Positions 26,824-36,335 of a stretch of DNA of 64,000 nt are shown piece after piece (positions within the stretch are counted from its first letter, which is position 1; every line of letters begins with the position of its first letter). A program made the translations under genes and the position numbers. Source of the stretch: Sphaerospermopsis sp. SIO1G1 (lineage in GTDB: Bacteria > Cyanobacteriota > Cyanobacteriia > Cyanobacteriales > Nostocaceae); the NCBI GenBank assembly GCA_010672785.1, contig JAAHFX010000002.1, positions 932,411 through 996,410 of the forward strand, written 5' to 3'. The notes beneath the pieces were generated by a model. That model was not told where the DNA came from, made no database searches, and saw nothing but the letters and a program-made list of their open reading frames with translations.

Positions 26824-28254
26824 ATGTCTTACGCGCAAACTTCTGCTCAGAGCAAATCTGGGTATCAAGCTGGGGTTAAAGATTACAGACTTACTTATTA
26901 CACACCTGATTACACACCTAAAGATACAGACCTTTTAGCAGCATTCCGGATGACCCCCCAACCCGGAGTTCCTCCTGAAGAAGCTGGTGCGGCTGTAGCG
27001 GCTGAGTCCTCTACTGGTACTTGGACAACAGTATGGACAGACTTGTTAACCGACCTAGATCGTTACAAAGGTCGTTGTTATGATATCGAATCTGTTCCTG
27101 GTGAAGATAACCAATATATTGCTTACGTAGCTTATCCTTTAGACCTATTTGAAGAAGGTTCTGTAACCAATATGTTGACCTCTATTGTAGGTAACGTATT
27201 TGGTTTTAAAGCTTTACGTGCTTTGCGTTTAGAAGATTTACGCATTCCCGTTGCTTACTTGAAAACCTTCCAAGGACCTCCACACGGTATTCAAGTTGAG
27301 CGCGACAAATTGAACAAGTATGGTCGTCCTTTGTTGGGTTGTACAATTAAACCCAAATTAGGTCTATCTGCTAAGAACTACGGACGTGCGGTATACGAAT
27401 GTTTGCGCGGTGGTTTGGACTTCACCAAAGATGACGAAAACATCAACTCTGCGCCTTTCCAACGTTGGCGCGATCGCTTCTTGTTCGTAGCAGAAGCTAT
27501 CCACAAATCTCAAGCAGAAACTGGCGAAATCAAAGGTCACTACTTAAACGTAACCGCGCCTACCTGCGAACAAATGTTACAACGGGCTGAGTACGCTAAA
27601 GAACTCGGAATGCCCATCATCATGCACGACTACCTAACAGCAGGTTTTACAGCTAACACAACCTTAGCTCGTTGGTGTCGTGACAACGGTTTATTACTAC
27701 ACATTCACCGGGCGATGCACGCGGTAATTGACCGTCAAAAGAACCACGGTATTCACTTCCGTGTACTAGCTAAAACCCTACGTATGTCCGGTGGTGACCA
27801 CATCCACACAGGTACAGTTGTAGGTAAATTAGAAGGTGAACGTGGTATCACAATGGGCTTCGTTGACCTATTACGTGAAAACTACGTTGAGCAAGACAAA
27901 TCTCGCGGTATTTACTTCACCCAAGATTGGGCTTCCATGCCTGGCGTAATGGCTGTTGCTTCTGGTGGTATCCACGTATGGCATATGCCCGCGTTGGTAG
28001 AAATCTTTGGTGATGACTCCGTATTACAATTCGGTGGTGGTACATTGGGTCACCCTTGGGGTAACGCTCCTGGTGCAACCGCTAACCGTGTAGCTCTAGA
28101 AGCTTGTATCCAAGCACGTAACGAAGGACGTAACTTGGCTCGTGAAGGTAACGATGTTATCCGTGAAGCTGCTAAGTGGTCTCCTGAGTTAGCTGTTGCT
28201 TGCGAACTTTGGAAAGAAATCAAGTTCGAGTTTGAAGCAATGGATACCGTCTGA
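26824..28254 (+). CDS. rbcL: RuBisCO large subunit (form I)
   Basis: A 476-residue large subunit of ribulose-bisphosphate carboxylase. The catalytic segment [13 protein letters not shown] holds the carbamylated lysine and its acidic metal ligands; [23 protein letters not shown] and [10 protein letters not shown] are other active-site strings. ATG 26824 is used because GGAAGGA precedes it and the protein then starts MSYAQTSAQ like other cyanobacteria. First gene of rbcL-rbcX-rbcS. Codon use is richer in C-ending codons than in neighbours, as for a highly expressed gene. Confidence 0.99.
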   Translation: MSYAQTSAQSKSGYQAGVKDYRLTYYTPDYTPKDTDLLAAFRMTPQPGVPPEEAGAAVAAESSTGTWTTVWTDLLTDLDRYKGRCYDIESVPGEDNQYIAYVAYPLDLFEEGSVTNMLTSIVGNVFGFKALRALRLEDLRIPVAYLKTFQGPPHGIQVERDKLNKYGRPLLGCTIKPKLGLSAKNYGRAVYECLRGGLDFTKDDENINSAPFQRWRDRFLFVAEAIHKSQAETGEIKGHYLNVTAPTCEQMLQRAEYAKELGMPIIMHDYLTAGFTANTTLARWCRDNGLLLHIHRAMHAVIDRQKNHGIHFRVLAKTLRMSGGDHIHTGTVVGKLEGERGITMGFVDLLRENYVEQDKSRGIYFTQDWASMPGVMAVASGGIHVWHMPALVEIFGDDSVLQFGGGTLGHPWGNAPGATANRVALEACIQARNEGRNLAREGNDVIREAAKWSPELAVACELWKEIKFEFEAMDTV

Positions 28255-28354
28255 TCATGAGTTAGAAGTTAAAAGTTGAAAGATAAAAGAAATTTTTATT
28301 TATTTCTTAATTTTGACTTTTGACTTTTGACTTAATTGAGGGCTGGGATCAAGT

Positions 28355-28759
28355 ATGGATCTAAAGCAAATTGCAAAAGACACCGCCAAAACTCTCCAAA
28401 GTTACTTAACTTATCAGGCACTAAGGACTGTATTGGCGCAGCTAGGTGAAACTAATCCTCCTTTAGCACATTGGCTACAAAACTTTTCTGTTGGCAAAAT
28501 CCAAGATGGGGAAGCATACATAGATGAGCTTTTTCGGGAAAAATCAGATTTAGCTTTGCGGATCATGACTGTTAGAGAACATATTGCCGCAGAAGTAGCA
28601 GAGTTTTTACCAGAAATGGTAACTACTGGTATTCAACAGGCAAATATGGAACAGCGTCGCCAGCATCTTGAACGCATTACGCAATTGAATTTATCAAATC
28701 CCAGCCCAAAAATCGAAGATCAGACGATCTCAGATCCTGATGAAAACAATAAAAATTAG
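28355..28759 (+). CDS. rbcX: RuBisCO assembly chaperone RbcX
   Basis: A 134-residue all-helical homodimeric chaperone that binds the C-terminal tail of the large subunit and helps build the octameric core. The N-terminus (DLKQIAKDTAKTLQSYLTYQ) is typical. It lies 100 bases after rbcL and 61 before rbcS, the normal Nostocales order. The rbcL-rbcX gap holds TTTTGAC heptamers (about 28314-28332). Confidence 0.95.
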   Translation: MDLKQIAKDTAKTLQSYLTYQALRTVLAQLGETNPPLAHWLQNFSVGKIQDGEAYIDELFREKSDLALRIMTVREHIAAEVAEFLPEMVTTGIQQANMEQRRQHLERITQLNLSNPSPKIEDQTISDPDENNKN

Positions 28760-28820
28760 GATCGGCGGCAGCGCCTAGTACCAAGTAGTAAAAAAATAGC
28801 CACCCAAATTATTAACAGCT

Positions 28821-29150
28821 ATGCAAACTTTACCAAAAGAGCGTCGTTACGAAACCCTTTCTTACTTACCCCCCCTGTCTGACGCACAAATCGAAAAGCA
28901 AGTTCAGTACATTTTGAGTCAAGGTTTTATCCCTGCTGTTGAGTTCAACGAAACTTCTGAACCTACTGAATTATTCTGGACAATGTGGAAACTACCTTTG
29001 TTTGGTGCAAATTCCACCCGTGAAGTATTGAGCGAAGTTCAATCTTGCCGTTCTCAGTACGGTAACTGCTACATCCGTGTTGTAGGTTTCGACAACATCA
29101 AACAGTGCCAAGTTTTAAGCTTCATCGTTCACAAACCCAGCAGATACTAA
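28821..29150 (+). CDS. rbcS: RuBisCO small subunit
   Basis: A 109-residue small subunit that caps the large-subunit octamer. [18 protein letters not shown] at the start, [11 protein letters not shown], and [14 protein letters not shown] are family blocks. Last gene of the operon, followed by a clear terminator. Confidence 0.98.
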   Translation: MQTLPKERRYETLSYLPPLSDAQIEKQVQYILSQGFIPAVEFNETSEPTELFWTMWKLPLFGANSTREVLSEVQSCRSQYGNCYIRVVGFDNIKQCQVLSFIVHKPSRY

Positions 29151-29190
29151 TATCTGAGTTTGTTTAATACTTAAATACATAATCAATTCT

Positions 29191-29224
29191 GGAGAGAGGT
29201 AGAGTTTTCTATCTCTCTTTTTTA
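29191..29224 (+). terminator. Terminator of rbcLXS
   Basis: AGAGAGGTAGA pairs with TCTATCTCTCT (one G-U) around a small loop and runs straight into six T, 40 bases after the rbcS stop codon. Confidence 0.88.
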
Positions 29225-29229
29225 TGAAT

Positions 29230-29285
29230 GGTGACTGGTGACTGGTGACTGGTGAATGGTGAATGGTGACTGGTGAATGGTGACT
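29230..29285. repeat. Eight-unit heptamer array (GGTGACT/GGTGAAT)
   Basis: Order of units: three GGTGACT, two GGTGAAT, then GGTGACT, GGTGAAT, GGTGACT. It begins six bases past the rbc terminator. The rest of 29151-29552 is AT-rich with a further CTGTTTCCTGTTAATAG stretch near 29350; no gene seen. Confidence 0.9.
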
Positions 29286-29552
29286 GGGAATAAGTACCTA
29301 AGCAAAGTTAATTTAATATTTTCCGAACAAACAAAAATTTCTGTAGCTCTTACCTGTTTCCTGTTAATAGTTACCTATTCCCTTTCCAAAATATAAAATT
29401 TATTTTGCACGACTTAATATCATTAAAACACTAAAAAACACTATAGTTATTACAGAACTTAGGGTCAAAATACAAAGATTAGATTGTCGCCAATTCCCAG
29501 TTGCCAATCCCTTTTATGATAATTTAAGCAAAATCTAAAACACCTAACTATT

Positions 29553-29819
29553 ATGCCTTGGTTTGTCAAAATTGAAACAGGTTTAGTGGAAAAACCCATT
29601 TTTGATCAGTATGTACCCGCTCACATCGCTTATGTCAAAGACCTGAACCAGAAAGGACACAAAGCGAAAACTGGTTATTGGGGTGAAAAGGGAGGGGGAA
29701 TGATGTTATTTGAGGCAGCATCAATAGATGAAGCAAAGGCAATAGTAGCCGCAGATCCATTGGTAGTCAATAGTTGTGTGAATTATGAGCTACATGAATG
29801 GAAAATTGTTGTGGAATGA
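29553..29819 (+). CDS. YciI-family protein
   Basis: An 88-residue protein of the YciI-like alpha/beta fold (ferredoxin-like, dimeric). Visible features: PAHIAYVKDLNQKGH with the conserved His, GYWGEKGGGMMLFEA, and SIDEAKAIVAADPLV. Family members include dehalogenase-like and chloromuconate-type enzymes, but most have no known reaction. It directly precedes the SRP RNA gene on the same strand. Confidence 0.8.
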   Translation: MPWFVKIETGLVEKPIFDQYVPAHIAYVKDLNQKGHKAKTGYWGEKGGGMMLFEAASIDEAKAIVAADPLVVNSCVNYELHEWKIVVE

Positions 29820-29856
29820 TGCACAATTTTCAAAATTTGATGTTATGATTACTTAA

Positions 29857-29957
29857 GACCTGGATCTATGCGATCTCAACGCCCAAATCTTGTCAGGACC
29901 GGAAGGTAGCAGCAACACGGGATGCTTGCGATAGGCGTAGTCTCCGGGTCGCCCCAT
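29857..29957 (+). ncRNA. ffs: Signal recognition particle RNA (4.5S, small bacterial type)
   Basis: The apical domain GTCAGGACCGGAAGGTAGCA (29892 onward) contains the GGAA tetraloop and the symmetric-loop bases that bind Ffh. The 5' GACCTGGA pairs with 3' TCCGGGTC to close the hairpin. Ends are set by this pairing and are good to a few bases. It forms the SRP with Ffh for co-translational membrane targeting. Confidence 0.93.
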
Positions 29958-29978
29958 TTTTAGGAGTGCTTTATAGCA

Positions 29979-30362
29979 ATGCCTGGTTTCGGAGATATTG
30001 TTCAAAAGGCTTTTTACCTTGGTGTGGGCTTGGCCTCCTACGCTGGTGAAAAAGCTGGAGGGAAATTAGCTGAACTGCGATCGCAAGTGCAAAAGCTAGC
30101 TGATGAGATGGTAGCTAAAGGTGAAATGAGCACCGAAGAAGCTCGTCGTTTCGTAGAAGAAATGATGAAACAAGCGCAGCAAGGCTCAACATCTGGTGAA
30201 CCATCAGATAAAACAGCGCAATCTGAACCTCGTCGCATCGAAATTTTGGAGGTAGAAGAAGAAGCTGCTAATGAAAAGTCACCACAGGAGAACGTTAATA
30301 ACCTCCGTCAGCAAGTACAAGAACTACAAGAAAAATTAAGAAATCTCAAACGTGATCAGTAG
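29979..30362 (+). CDS. Phasin-like coiled-coil protein
   Basis: A 127-residue helical protein. The N-terminal half (AFYLGVGLASYAGEKAGGKL, then KGEMSTEEARRFVEEMMKQA) resembles phasin/PHA granule-associated proteins; a Ser/Pro-rich linker and a C-terminal coiled coil (NLRQQVQELQEKLRNLKRD) follow. Phasins coat polyhydroxyalkanoate granules, but no PHA synthase gene is in view, so a general membrane or granule surface role is all that can be said. ATG about 20 bases after the SRP RNA. Confidence 0.65.
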   Translation: MPGFGDIVQKAFYLGVGLASYAGEKAGGKLAELRSQVQKLADEMVAKGEMSTEEARRFVEEMMKQAQQGSTSGEPSDKTAQSEPRRIEILEVEEEAANEKSPQENVNNLRQQVQELQEKLRNLKRDQ

Positions 30363-30518
30363 GAATACAAATAATTATTTAGTTTAGGTTTAACCTTGAG
30401 AATGCGGGAATGACGCTCTGTGTAGAACTGGTTTATGTGCATAGTCTACTGTTTAGCTTATCACTAAAAACCAGGTCAGATAAGCGTCCTATTGGTAACC
30501 AGTAGAACAGATAAGCTT

Positions 30519-30905
30519 ATGGAACCGTGGGAAAAAGACTTAGTTGAAATTATCGAAACTGTGGCTGATGAAGTAGAACATTTCTTCCAAGGAATTAATA
30601 ACATGGTTGATTCATTTTTTGAACTGACGGAAGAAATTACCGATCAGATACAGAATTCTATTGTTACAGACTTAATGGATCAGTGGCTAGATGTGTACTG
30701 GGATATGGAAGATATGGTATCTGATATAGATCCAGGTTTTCCTTATTCTGTGGAAGCTACAAAAGAACGAAACCCAGCTTGTATAGGTTGCAACAACTAT
30801 CATGGACAGGTTTATGGTGGTAATTTATTAGTATGTGGTATGCACCCCCACGGTTGGGATGATGAAAATTGCCCAGACTGGGAAAGTAGCAGTATTGAGT
30901 TTTGA
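30519..30905 (+). CDS. Conserved hypothetical protein with Cys/His cluster
   Basis: A 128-residue acidic protein. The N-terminal 75 residues are helical and negatively charged. The C-terminus carries CIGCNNYHGQ, then VCGMHPHGW and NCPDW: four Cys and three His, a plausible zinc or Fe-S site. ATG 30519 is preferred to TTG 30492 because it begins the acidic helix MEPWEKDL. I do not recognise a named family. Confidence 0.65.
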   Translation: MEPWEKDLVEIIETVADEVEHFFQGINNMVDSFFELTEEITDQIQNSIVTDLMDQWLDVYWDMEDMVSDIDPGFPYSVEATKERNPACIGCNNYHGQVYGGNLLVCGMHPHGWDDENCPDWESSSIEF

Positions 30906-30975
30906 GTTAGCGGTTAATAGGTGAAACTAATAGGTTAAAATTTATGAATCTCTGCATTTTATCAAAAATAATCCT

Positions 30976-31392
30976 ATGAGTAACTCCTTACCTGAGACTG
31001 CACCAACCAAAAATTCAGAAATGACATATGGAGAGCGAGAGATTCAAGAGGGAAAACTAATTACATTTCCTAATCCTCGCATAGGTAGAAAGTATAACAT
31101 TGATATTTCTTTACCCGAATTCACCTGTAAATGTCCATTTTCTGGCTATCCAGACTTTGCAACGATTTATGTTTCTTACATACCTAACGAAAAAGTAGTA
31201 GAACTCAAAGCATTAAAACTGTACATTAATAGTTACCGCGATCGCTACATTTCCCATGAAGAGTCAGCAAATCAGATTTTAGATGATATAGTTGCAGTCT
31301 GTGATCCTTTAGAAATAACAGTTAAAGCCGATTTCACTCCCCGTGGAAATGTGCATACAGTAGTGGAAGTTCAACATACAAAAGAGATTTAG
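30976..31392 (+). CDS. queF: NADPH-dependent 7-cyano-7-deazaguanine reductase
   Basis: A 138-residue QueF of the short (YkvM) type. It reduces preQ0 to preQ1 in queuosine synthesis. The catalytic Cys53 and Asp60 are in CKCPFSGYPDF, and KLYINSYRDRYISHE is the NADPH/substrate block. ATG 30976. I found no preQ1 riboswitch in the 70-base leader. Other queuosine genes are not nearby. Confidence 0.96.
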   Translation: MSNSLPETAPTKNSEMTYGEREIQEGKLITFPNPRIGRKYNIDISLPEFTCKCPFSGYPDFATIYVSYIPNEKVVELKALKLYINSYRDRYISHEESANQILDDIVAVCDPLEITVKADFTPRGNVHTVVEVQHTKEI

Positions 31393-31398
31393 TTGTAG

Positions 31399-31416
31399 TG
31401 AGGACTTAAGTCCTCA
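31399..31416. terminator. Perfect 18-base palindrome between convergent genes
   Basis: TGAGGACTTAAGTCCTCA is its own reverse complement. It sits between the stop codons of queF and the kinase-like gene and probably ends transcription from both sides, though no T-tract follows. Confidence 0.55.
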
Positions 31417-31435
31417 TTCCGTTTCCACTTTCACA

Positions 31436-32137
31436 TTAATCTTTCAAAGACTTACCACCAATTAACCTATTAATAAAAGCCGCAATATTACCAGGAACAG
31501 ATCTAATAAAACGATAACTTCTACGAACTCTATTCAACAAAGAATAAGGAACTCGCAATCGTAAAGTATAAAAAATTGGCAGATATATTAAATAATAACC
31601 TCTTTTTAAATCATCCCATTTGGAACACTTATCCTGTTGTAGAAAATCAGAAATATCCACAACCAAACCCCTACCCTCAAACATCATTACATTTTTGCCA
31701 TGTACATCATGGGGGTAAAGTCCACGAGTGCGTGCATAGTCTAAAGCAAGATCAATATCTTTAATGATTTTTGGTGGAATACGCAAACCCCGGTGTAAGC
31801 AGTCATAAAGAGTCACACCAAATAATCTTTTCAAAACCAATAAACCATCACGGGCATAATAACACTCAGAAAAAGCAGGGTGATAACCAAGACGCTGGTA
31901 AACTTCTAATTCTTCCTCAAATCCAGGTCTACCAGGTGCGTACATCTTCACTACCACTTCCGGATATTCTGGATGAACAACAACTGCTGCATAGTTTCCT
32001 GTACCCAATAATTCCCAAGGAGAGGGGATAGAACGCACTTCTATTGGGTTGTGGGGGTGAACACTTTCAATCACAAAATGGGGGAGTAGTTCTTGGTGGA
32101 TAATAGCAGTAAGTGACTGGATCTTTGATTTATCCAT
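31436..32137 (-). CDS. Protein-kinase-like protein (serine/threonine kinase fold)
   Basis: A 233-residue protein with a reduced kinase fold. Gly-rich loop LGTGNYAAVVV (44-54), ATP lysine Lys64 in VVVKMY, acidic helix EEELEVYQRLG, catalytic loop YPHDVHGKNVMM and metal Asp in VVDISDF. The set is complete, so it is likely an active kinase of the RIO/LPS-kinase-like kind. Substrate unknown. Two hydrophobic stretches near the C-terminus (YYLIYLPIFYTLRL) may contact membrane. ATG 32137. Confidence 0.75.
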   Translation of the reverse strand: MDKSKIQSLTAIIHQELLPHFVIESVHPHNPIEVRSIPSPWELLGTGNYAAVVVHPEYPEVVVKMYAPGRPGFEEELEVYQRLGYHPAFSECYYARDGLLVLKRLFGVTLYDCLHRGLRIPPKIIKDIDLALDYARTRGLYPHDVHGKNVMMFEGRGLVVDISDFLQQDKCSKWDDLKRGYYLIYLPIFYTLRLRVPYSLLNRVRRSYRFIRSVPGNIAAFINRLIGGKSLKD

Positions 32138-32211
32138 AGGATGTACGTACCTTGATTTGCGGTATCATACCAATAAAATACACTACTTAATTAGGAAATT
32201 CAGCAAAAAGT

Positions 32212-32300
32212 TATCAGTTGTCAGTTGTCAGTTATCAGTTATCAGTTATCAGTTATCAGTTATCAGTTGTCACTATTTACTGTTCACTGTTCACTGTTAA
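32212..32300. repeat. Heptamer arrays (TCAGTTG/TCAGTTA, then CACTGTT)
   Basis: About nine TCAGTTR units followed by TGTTCAC units. It is the reverse complement of the AACTGAT family. AAACCCTA at about 32319-32326 is a truncated end of the 165-bp element. Confidence 0.88.
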
Positions 32301-32353
32301 CCAGTCACTTTTTACAGCAAACCCTAATTACGATTTCTACCCACACACGAAAA

Positions 32354-33724
32354 TTAATTTTTAGCTAGCTGAGTTAGTCGCTCTAAAATTCCCAAGACTT
32401 CTCTTTCAAAGGAAACTTGAGCGCGGTTAGTTTTACCACCCACATACAAATTTTCTCCCATTTGTAAAACCCAGATTTGGGAATGGGAAAAATAACTCAT
32501 CACCACACCCAACATCAACAAAGCAAAACCACTATAAACAATAGGAATACCAGGGTCATATTTAATTTGTAAACCCGTACTACCCACAATATCAACAACT
32601 TTTAAATTTATGCCGTTCACAGGAATCTTCATTCCTGAACGTACAGTATTAATTAACTTTCCCTTAGCATCATAAACCAACACCATACCTTGTAAATCTT
32701 TAGCTAACAGAGAAACACCTTCACTTAGATCAGGTTTAGTTGGAACCCAAGTTCCCCAAATTCTACCTTGACCTTTAGTATCTAAAAGTGCCATCGGTAA
32801 TTGGAAAATAGGACTATTATTTAATTTAACTTTGACCCCAGAAATACCCCAATCAGTTTGATAGAAAACCACACCATGATAGCGCAGTGGTTTATTCACA
32901 TAAATCTTTTCATGTTTTATTTCTTGATCATCATTATCTACAACAGATAAATCTGAATAAAACTGATCTATATCACCTTTGGGGGTATAATCAATCCAAA
33001 ATCTATTGACTGTAACTGACCAATCTTCTAACACATCATGAGAGAACCAAGCACCAGCATCAATAATATTTTGAACTTGGAAAGTATCACCAGAAGCAAT
33101 CATTTCTTGCGCCATAAAACCTGTAACTGCTCCCCATATACCCCCTAATAAAATCATCACAATACCGATATGCACAATAATTGGTCCAATGCGTCCAACT
33201 ATACCTTTACGGGCATACATGAGATGATTGTTTTCCTGTGATAGAAAAATTTTATAACGTTTTTCTGTTAGAATTGGGGTGACTGAATCAATTTCAATAT
33301 TGTTTAACTCTGCACTTAAAGCCAATTTCTTAAACTTCTTAGGATCATCATAAAATTGCCATTTACGTGCGGCTTTTAAAGTAGGTAATTGCCTGGTAAA
33401 AGTACAAGCAGCTAAACTCGTTCCAAATAATACTAATAAAGCTAAAAACCACCAAGTGCGATAAACATGATCTAACCCGACAACTTGAATTACTTTCCAA
33501 GTTAAGAACCCGAATAAAGCGGGATGTTCAGGATAATTAGCTTGGTAGAAACCAGGAGTTTGACCTTGTTCAATTACTGTACCACTGATACTAAATAAAG
33601 CAATAATTAATAAGAGAACAATTGCTAATCTTAAGTCTGTCAGCACAGGTAAAACTTTCCGTTTGAGCAAACGAATCGGCTGAGAAAATAAATCAAGTTC
33701 TTGGGATTTTGTATCTACAGTCAT
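32354..33724 (-). CDS. ccs1: Cytochrome c biogenesis protein Ccs1 (ResB)
   Basis: A 456-residue ResB/Ccs1 protein, part of system II, which with CcsA carries heme out and joins it to apocytochrome c in the thylakoid lumen. Three N-terminal membrane segments ([59 protein letters not shown]), a large lumenal domain, and a last membrane segment near 398-420. It follows ccdA by 38 bases, so they are co-transcribed. ATG 33724. Confidence 0.95.
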   Translation of the reverse strand: MTVDTKSQELDLFSQPIRLLKRKVLPVLTDLRLAIVLLLIIALFSISGTVIEQGQTPGFYQANYPEHPALFGFLTWKVIQVVGLDHVYRTWWFLALLVLFGTSLAACTFTRQLPTLKAARKWQFYDDPKKFKKLALSAELNNIEIDSVTPILTEKRYKIFLSQENNHLMYARKGIVGRIGPIIVHIGIVMILLGGIWGAVTGFMAQEMIASGDTFQVQNIIDAGAWFSHDVLEDWSVTVNRFWIDYTPKGDIDQFYSDLSVVDNDDQEIKHEKIYVNKPLRYHGVVFYQTDWGISGVKVKLNNSPIFQLPMALLDTKGQGRIWGTWVPTKPDLSEGVSLLAKDLQGMVLVYDAKGKLINTVRSGMKIPVNGINLKVVDIVGSTGLQIKYDPGIPIVYSGFALLMLGVVMSYFSHSQIWVLQMGENLYVGGKTNRAQVSFEREVLGILERLTQLAKN

Positions 33725-33762
33725 TGTTTATTGAAGAGAGCAGGTAACAGGATAGAATATTT

Positions 33763-34503
33763 TTATAAGGCAGAAATAGGCAGGCGAGAAAGTAAAGAAA
33801 ATACACCAAAACCTACTAGTAAAGCACCACTAACTGGATTTATCCAACCAGACCAACGGCGAAATTCTAACAGTTTTTTAATGGTAGCAGTAAATGTTCC
33901 TGCTAAAATTAAAGGTGTCACATAACCAGCAGTATAAGCTAATAATAAAACTGCACCTAAAAGTAAATCTTGGGTATTGGCAACCCAACCTAACAAACTT
34001 GCTAAAACTGGGGTACTACAAGGAGAAGCAACCAACCCAAAAGTTAAACCAATCAAATAAGAACGGACACCAGCAGGAAAATCATTAGAAATCCAATTGG
34101 TTTCACCTAAAGAGGGAAATTGTAAAGGAAGAGCTTCTAATAAATTTAACCCCATGATAATGGCAAGAATACTAACAATAATTGGTAGACCAATTCCTAC
34201 TTGTCCGTAGACTTTTCCTACCAAAGCTGCTATGATTCCTAAACCTGCCAAAGTTGTAGCCAACCCTAAAGCAAACCAAGTGGATTGTGCAGCAGCTTGC
34301 AATCTAGTTTTCGCTTCATAACCACCAATATAACCAATAGTAATTGGTAGCATAGATAGCATACATGGTGTTAAACTTGTCAACAAACCCGCAGCAAAGA
34401 TAATGGCAATACTGACAATACTTAGGTGTGTAAGTTGGTTAGTGACTAGGGTATTAGCAAATTGTTCAAGTTGATAAATTTGGGTTTGTAAATTCTCCAG
34501 CAT
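33763..34503 (-). CDS. ccdA: Cytochrome c biogenesis protein CcdA
   Basis: A 246-residue membrane thiol-disulfide transporter that sends reductant across the thylakoid membrane to keep apocytochrome c cysteines reduced. Redox cysteines Cys47 (LTPCMLSMLP) and Cys162 (ASPCSTPVLA) lie in the first and fourth of six membrane segments. First gene of ccdA-ccs1. ATG 34503. Confidence 0.95.
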   Translation of the reverse strand: MLENLQTQIYQLEQFANTLVTNQLTHLSIVSIAIIFAAGLLTSLTPCMLSMLPITIGYIGGYEAKTRLQAAAQSTWFALGLATTLAGLGIIAALVGKVYGQVGIGLPIIVSILAIIMGLNLLEALPLQFPSLGETNWISNDFPAGVRSYLIGLTFGLVASPCSTPVLASLLGWVANTQDLLLGAVLLLAYTAGYVTPLILAGTFTATIKKLLEFRRWSGWINPVSGALLVGFGVFSLLSRLPISAL

Positions 34504-34582
34504 AATAATGTTGAAATCGGCAATTCGGACACTGCTTGCATTTTAGCGTAATTTGAGTATTTGAGCTAAGATGAGGATTAAT

Positions 34583-35635
34583 TTAGTAACCTTTAAATCC
34601 TATTCCCGCTTCTATTTTTTGTTTAATTTGAGTTAAACCCATTCGGGATATTAATTGGTGAATTTGCTGTTTTGTTTGAATTTGACTTAACAATATTCCT
34701 ATCAAAACTAGGCTACCACCAATATATTGAGCAGAAGTAGGAATTTCACCTAAAATTAAATAAGCTCCTAAAATACTGATTACAGGAGTAACTGAACCAA
34801 TCAAAGTGGTTTTAGATACAGAAGAAATTTTAAAACCCCGTAACCAAAGTAATTGACCTGAAACTATAATCACTGCTGCATATAGTAACATCCACTGCCA
34901 TAATATTGGTGAGAAAACATCCATAAAATGTTCTGGTGTGTAGAGTATTACAGCTAAACAGAAAAATAAAACTGTTCCTAAAGCAGTACGAAAAATACTA
35001 TAAATACCGATAGAAACTTGGGAGAGATATTGTTTACTAATAATAGCTGTAATAGCCATTGCTACAGATGCAGTTGCTGTGAGAACTTCTCCTAATCCTA
35101 TACTAAAACCTCCCATTTCGATCATAGATTTTTCTGGTGGCTGAAGGATAATGGTTAAAGCAATACCAATGAAAGCTAAAACTGAGCCTATGACTTGCCA
35201 CTTTGTTACTTTTTCTTTTAAAAATAAAACAGATAAGGCTAGAGTTAAAGGTGGCTCTAAACGCCCAATTAAGACTACATTATTGACATTAGTAATAGAT
35301 AAAGAATGGAAAATGAAACTAGGTGCTAATGCACCAGAAAGAGTAGCAACTATACTTAAATAAAACCAACTTTTAGTAGTTATTTTTTGTAAATTGTTTT
35401 TATTCCATTCTGTCGAATAAATAATTCCTAAAACTAATAAAGAACACAGATTACCAACAAATAAAACATTACATAAAGATATTGGATTACGACCATCTAT
35501 TAAATTATCTGCTCCCAGATCAGTGACTTTTCTAGTAACAGCGCTGGAAATACCAAAAATAACAGTAGCTGACCATAAATATAATTGTCCAGGAATTTTA
35601 TCTAACAAAACCCGCCATTTTTTTGTTTTAGTCAC
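34583..35635 (-). CDS. EamA/DMT-family transporter
   Basis: A 350-residue drug/metabolite transporter with ten membrane segments in two EamA repeats (about 10-165 and 180-320). The conserved repeat-end strings GRLEPPLTLALSVLFLKEKV and SVTPVISILGAYLILGE are clear. Substrate cannot be inferred. It is 80 bases upstream of ccdA on the same strand; co-transcription is possible but not shown. Confidence 0.85.
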   Translation of the reverse strand: MTKTKKWRVLLDKIPGQLYLWSATVIFGISSAVTRKVTDLGADNLIDGRNPISLCNVLFVGNLCSLLVLGIIYSTEWNKNNLQKITTKSWFYLSIVATLSGALAPSFIFHSLSITNVNNVVLIGRLEPPLTLALSVLFLKEKVTKWQVIGSVLAFIGIALTIILQPPEKSMIEMGGFSIGLGEVLTATASVAMAITAIISKQYLSQVSIGIYSIFRTALGTVLFFCLAVILYTPEHFMDVFSPILWQWMLLYAAVIIVSGQLLWLRGFKISSVSKTTLIGSVTPVISILGAYLILGEIPTSAQYIGGSLVLIGILLSQIQTKQQIHQLISRMGLTQIKQKIEAGIGFKGY

Positions 35636-35836
35636 CTTACTACCTCGTTACGAGAAATTAACACCACATCATACTATATCAATTACATAAAATCTAGGTA
35701 AAACATTAATGAGAAAATGCTGAGTAGAAAGTTAATTATTCTTACCGATAAATTCAGCCAATTGATGACAATCATTTAGATTAGTTTCAGGTTCAAATGA
35801 GATGCTTGACACAGTCGAAATTTATCAATAAAAACC

Positions 35837-36241
35837 ATGAAATTTACTTCTTCTCTCATTGCAAGTGTAGCTTTAGCTGGTATGGTGACTGTGTGGGATG
35901 CTCCACTTCAAGCTATTAATCCTAGTTTGGTTCAAGCATCTGCACAAGAGATTAAACAAACAAAAAAAGCAGAAAATAAGAGTAAGCTTGACTTAACTGC
36001 TCAACAAAAAATTTCTATGCTCAGAAAGAATAGAGGCCAGTTTGGTAGCGGTGATCAACTAAGACGTTTCTTTTTTGGTGATTTAGAACCAATCTCTGTA
36101 CAACCTGGTGGTGCAGGTATGGTTGTTAATTTATATAACAAAGACAATAATGTAACTATTGCCTATTGCGCTACTTATGATGTAGTGGTAAATATCAAAG
36201 AAGGTAAAATAACCAGATTTCAACCTAGCGAAGTTAAATAG
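35837..36241 (+). CDS. Secreted protein of unknown function
   Basis: A 134-residue protein with an N-terminal signal segment (SLIASVALAGMVTVW, cleavage near residue 26-38) and a small beta-rich body (VQPGGAGMVVNLYNKDNNVTIAYCATYDVVVNIKEGKI is split over its second half). One Cys only. I do not recognise the family. Followed by a strong hairpin. Confidence 0.6.
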   Translation: MKFTSSLIASVALAGMVTVWDAPLQAINPSLVQASAQEIKQTKKAENKSKLDLTAQQKISMLRKNRGQFGSGDQLRRFFFGDLEPISVQPGGAGMVVNLYNKDNNVTIAYCATYDVVVNIKEGKITRFQPSEVK

Positions 36242-36260
36242 TTTTCTTAATTTCGAGATG

Positions 36261-36293
36261 ACGACATTTTAGGTTTTATTCCTAAAGTGTCGT
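36261..36293 (+). terminator. Stem-loop after secreted protein gene
   Basis: ACGACATTTTAGG pairs with CCTAAAGTGTCGT (13 pairs, one T-G) over a seven-base loop, 20 bases past the stop codon. There is no T-tract, so it may stabilise the mRNA or attenuate rather than end transcription. Confidence 0.6.
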
Positions 36294-36335
36294 TAACCGT
36301 AGCTCATTAGTAAATATTTTCATTTCTGGATTAAT

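Noticed and set aside
29857..29957. Possible tRNA
   Set aside because: The GTCAGGACCGGAAGGTAGCA apical domain identifies SRP RNA instead.
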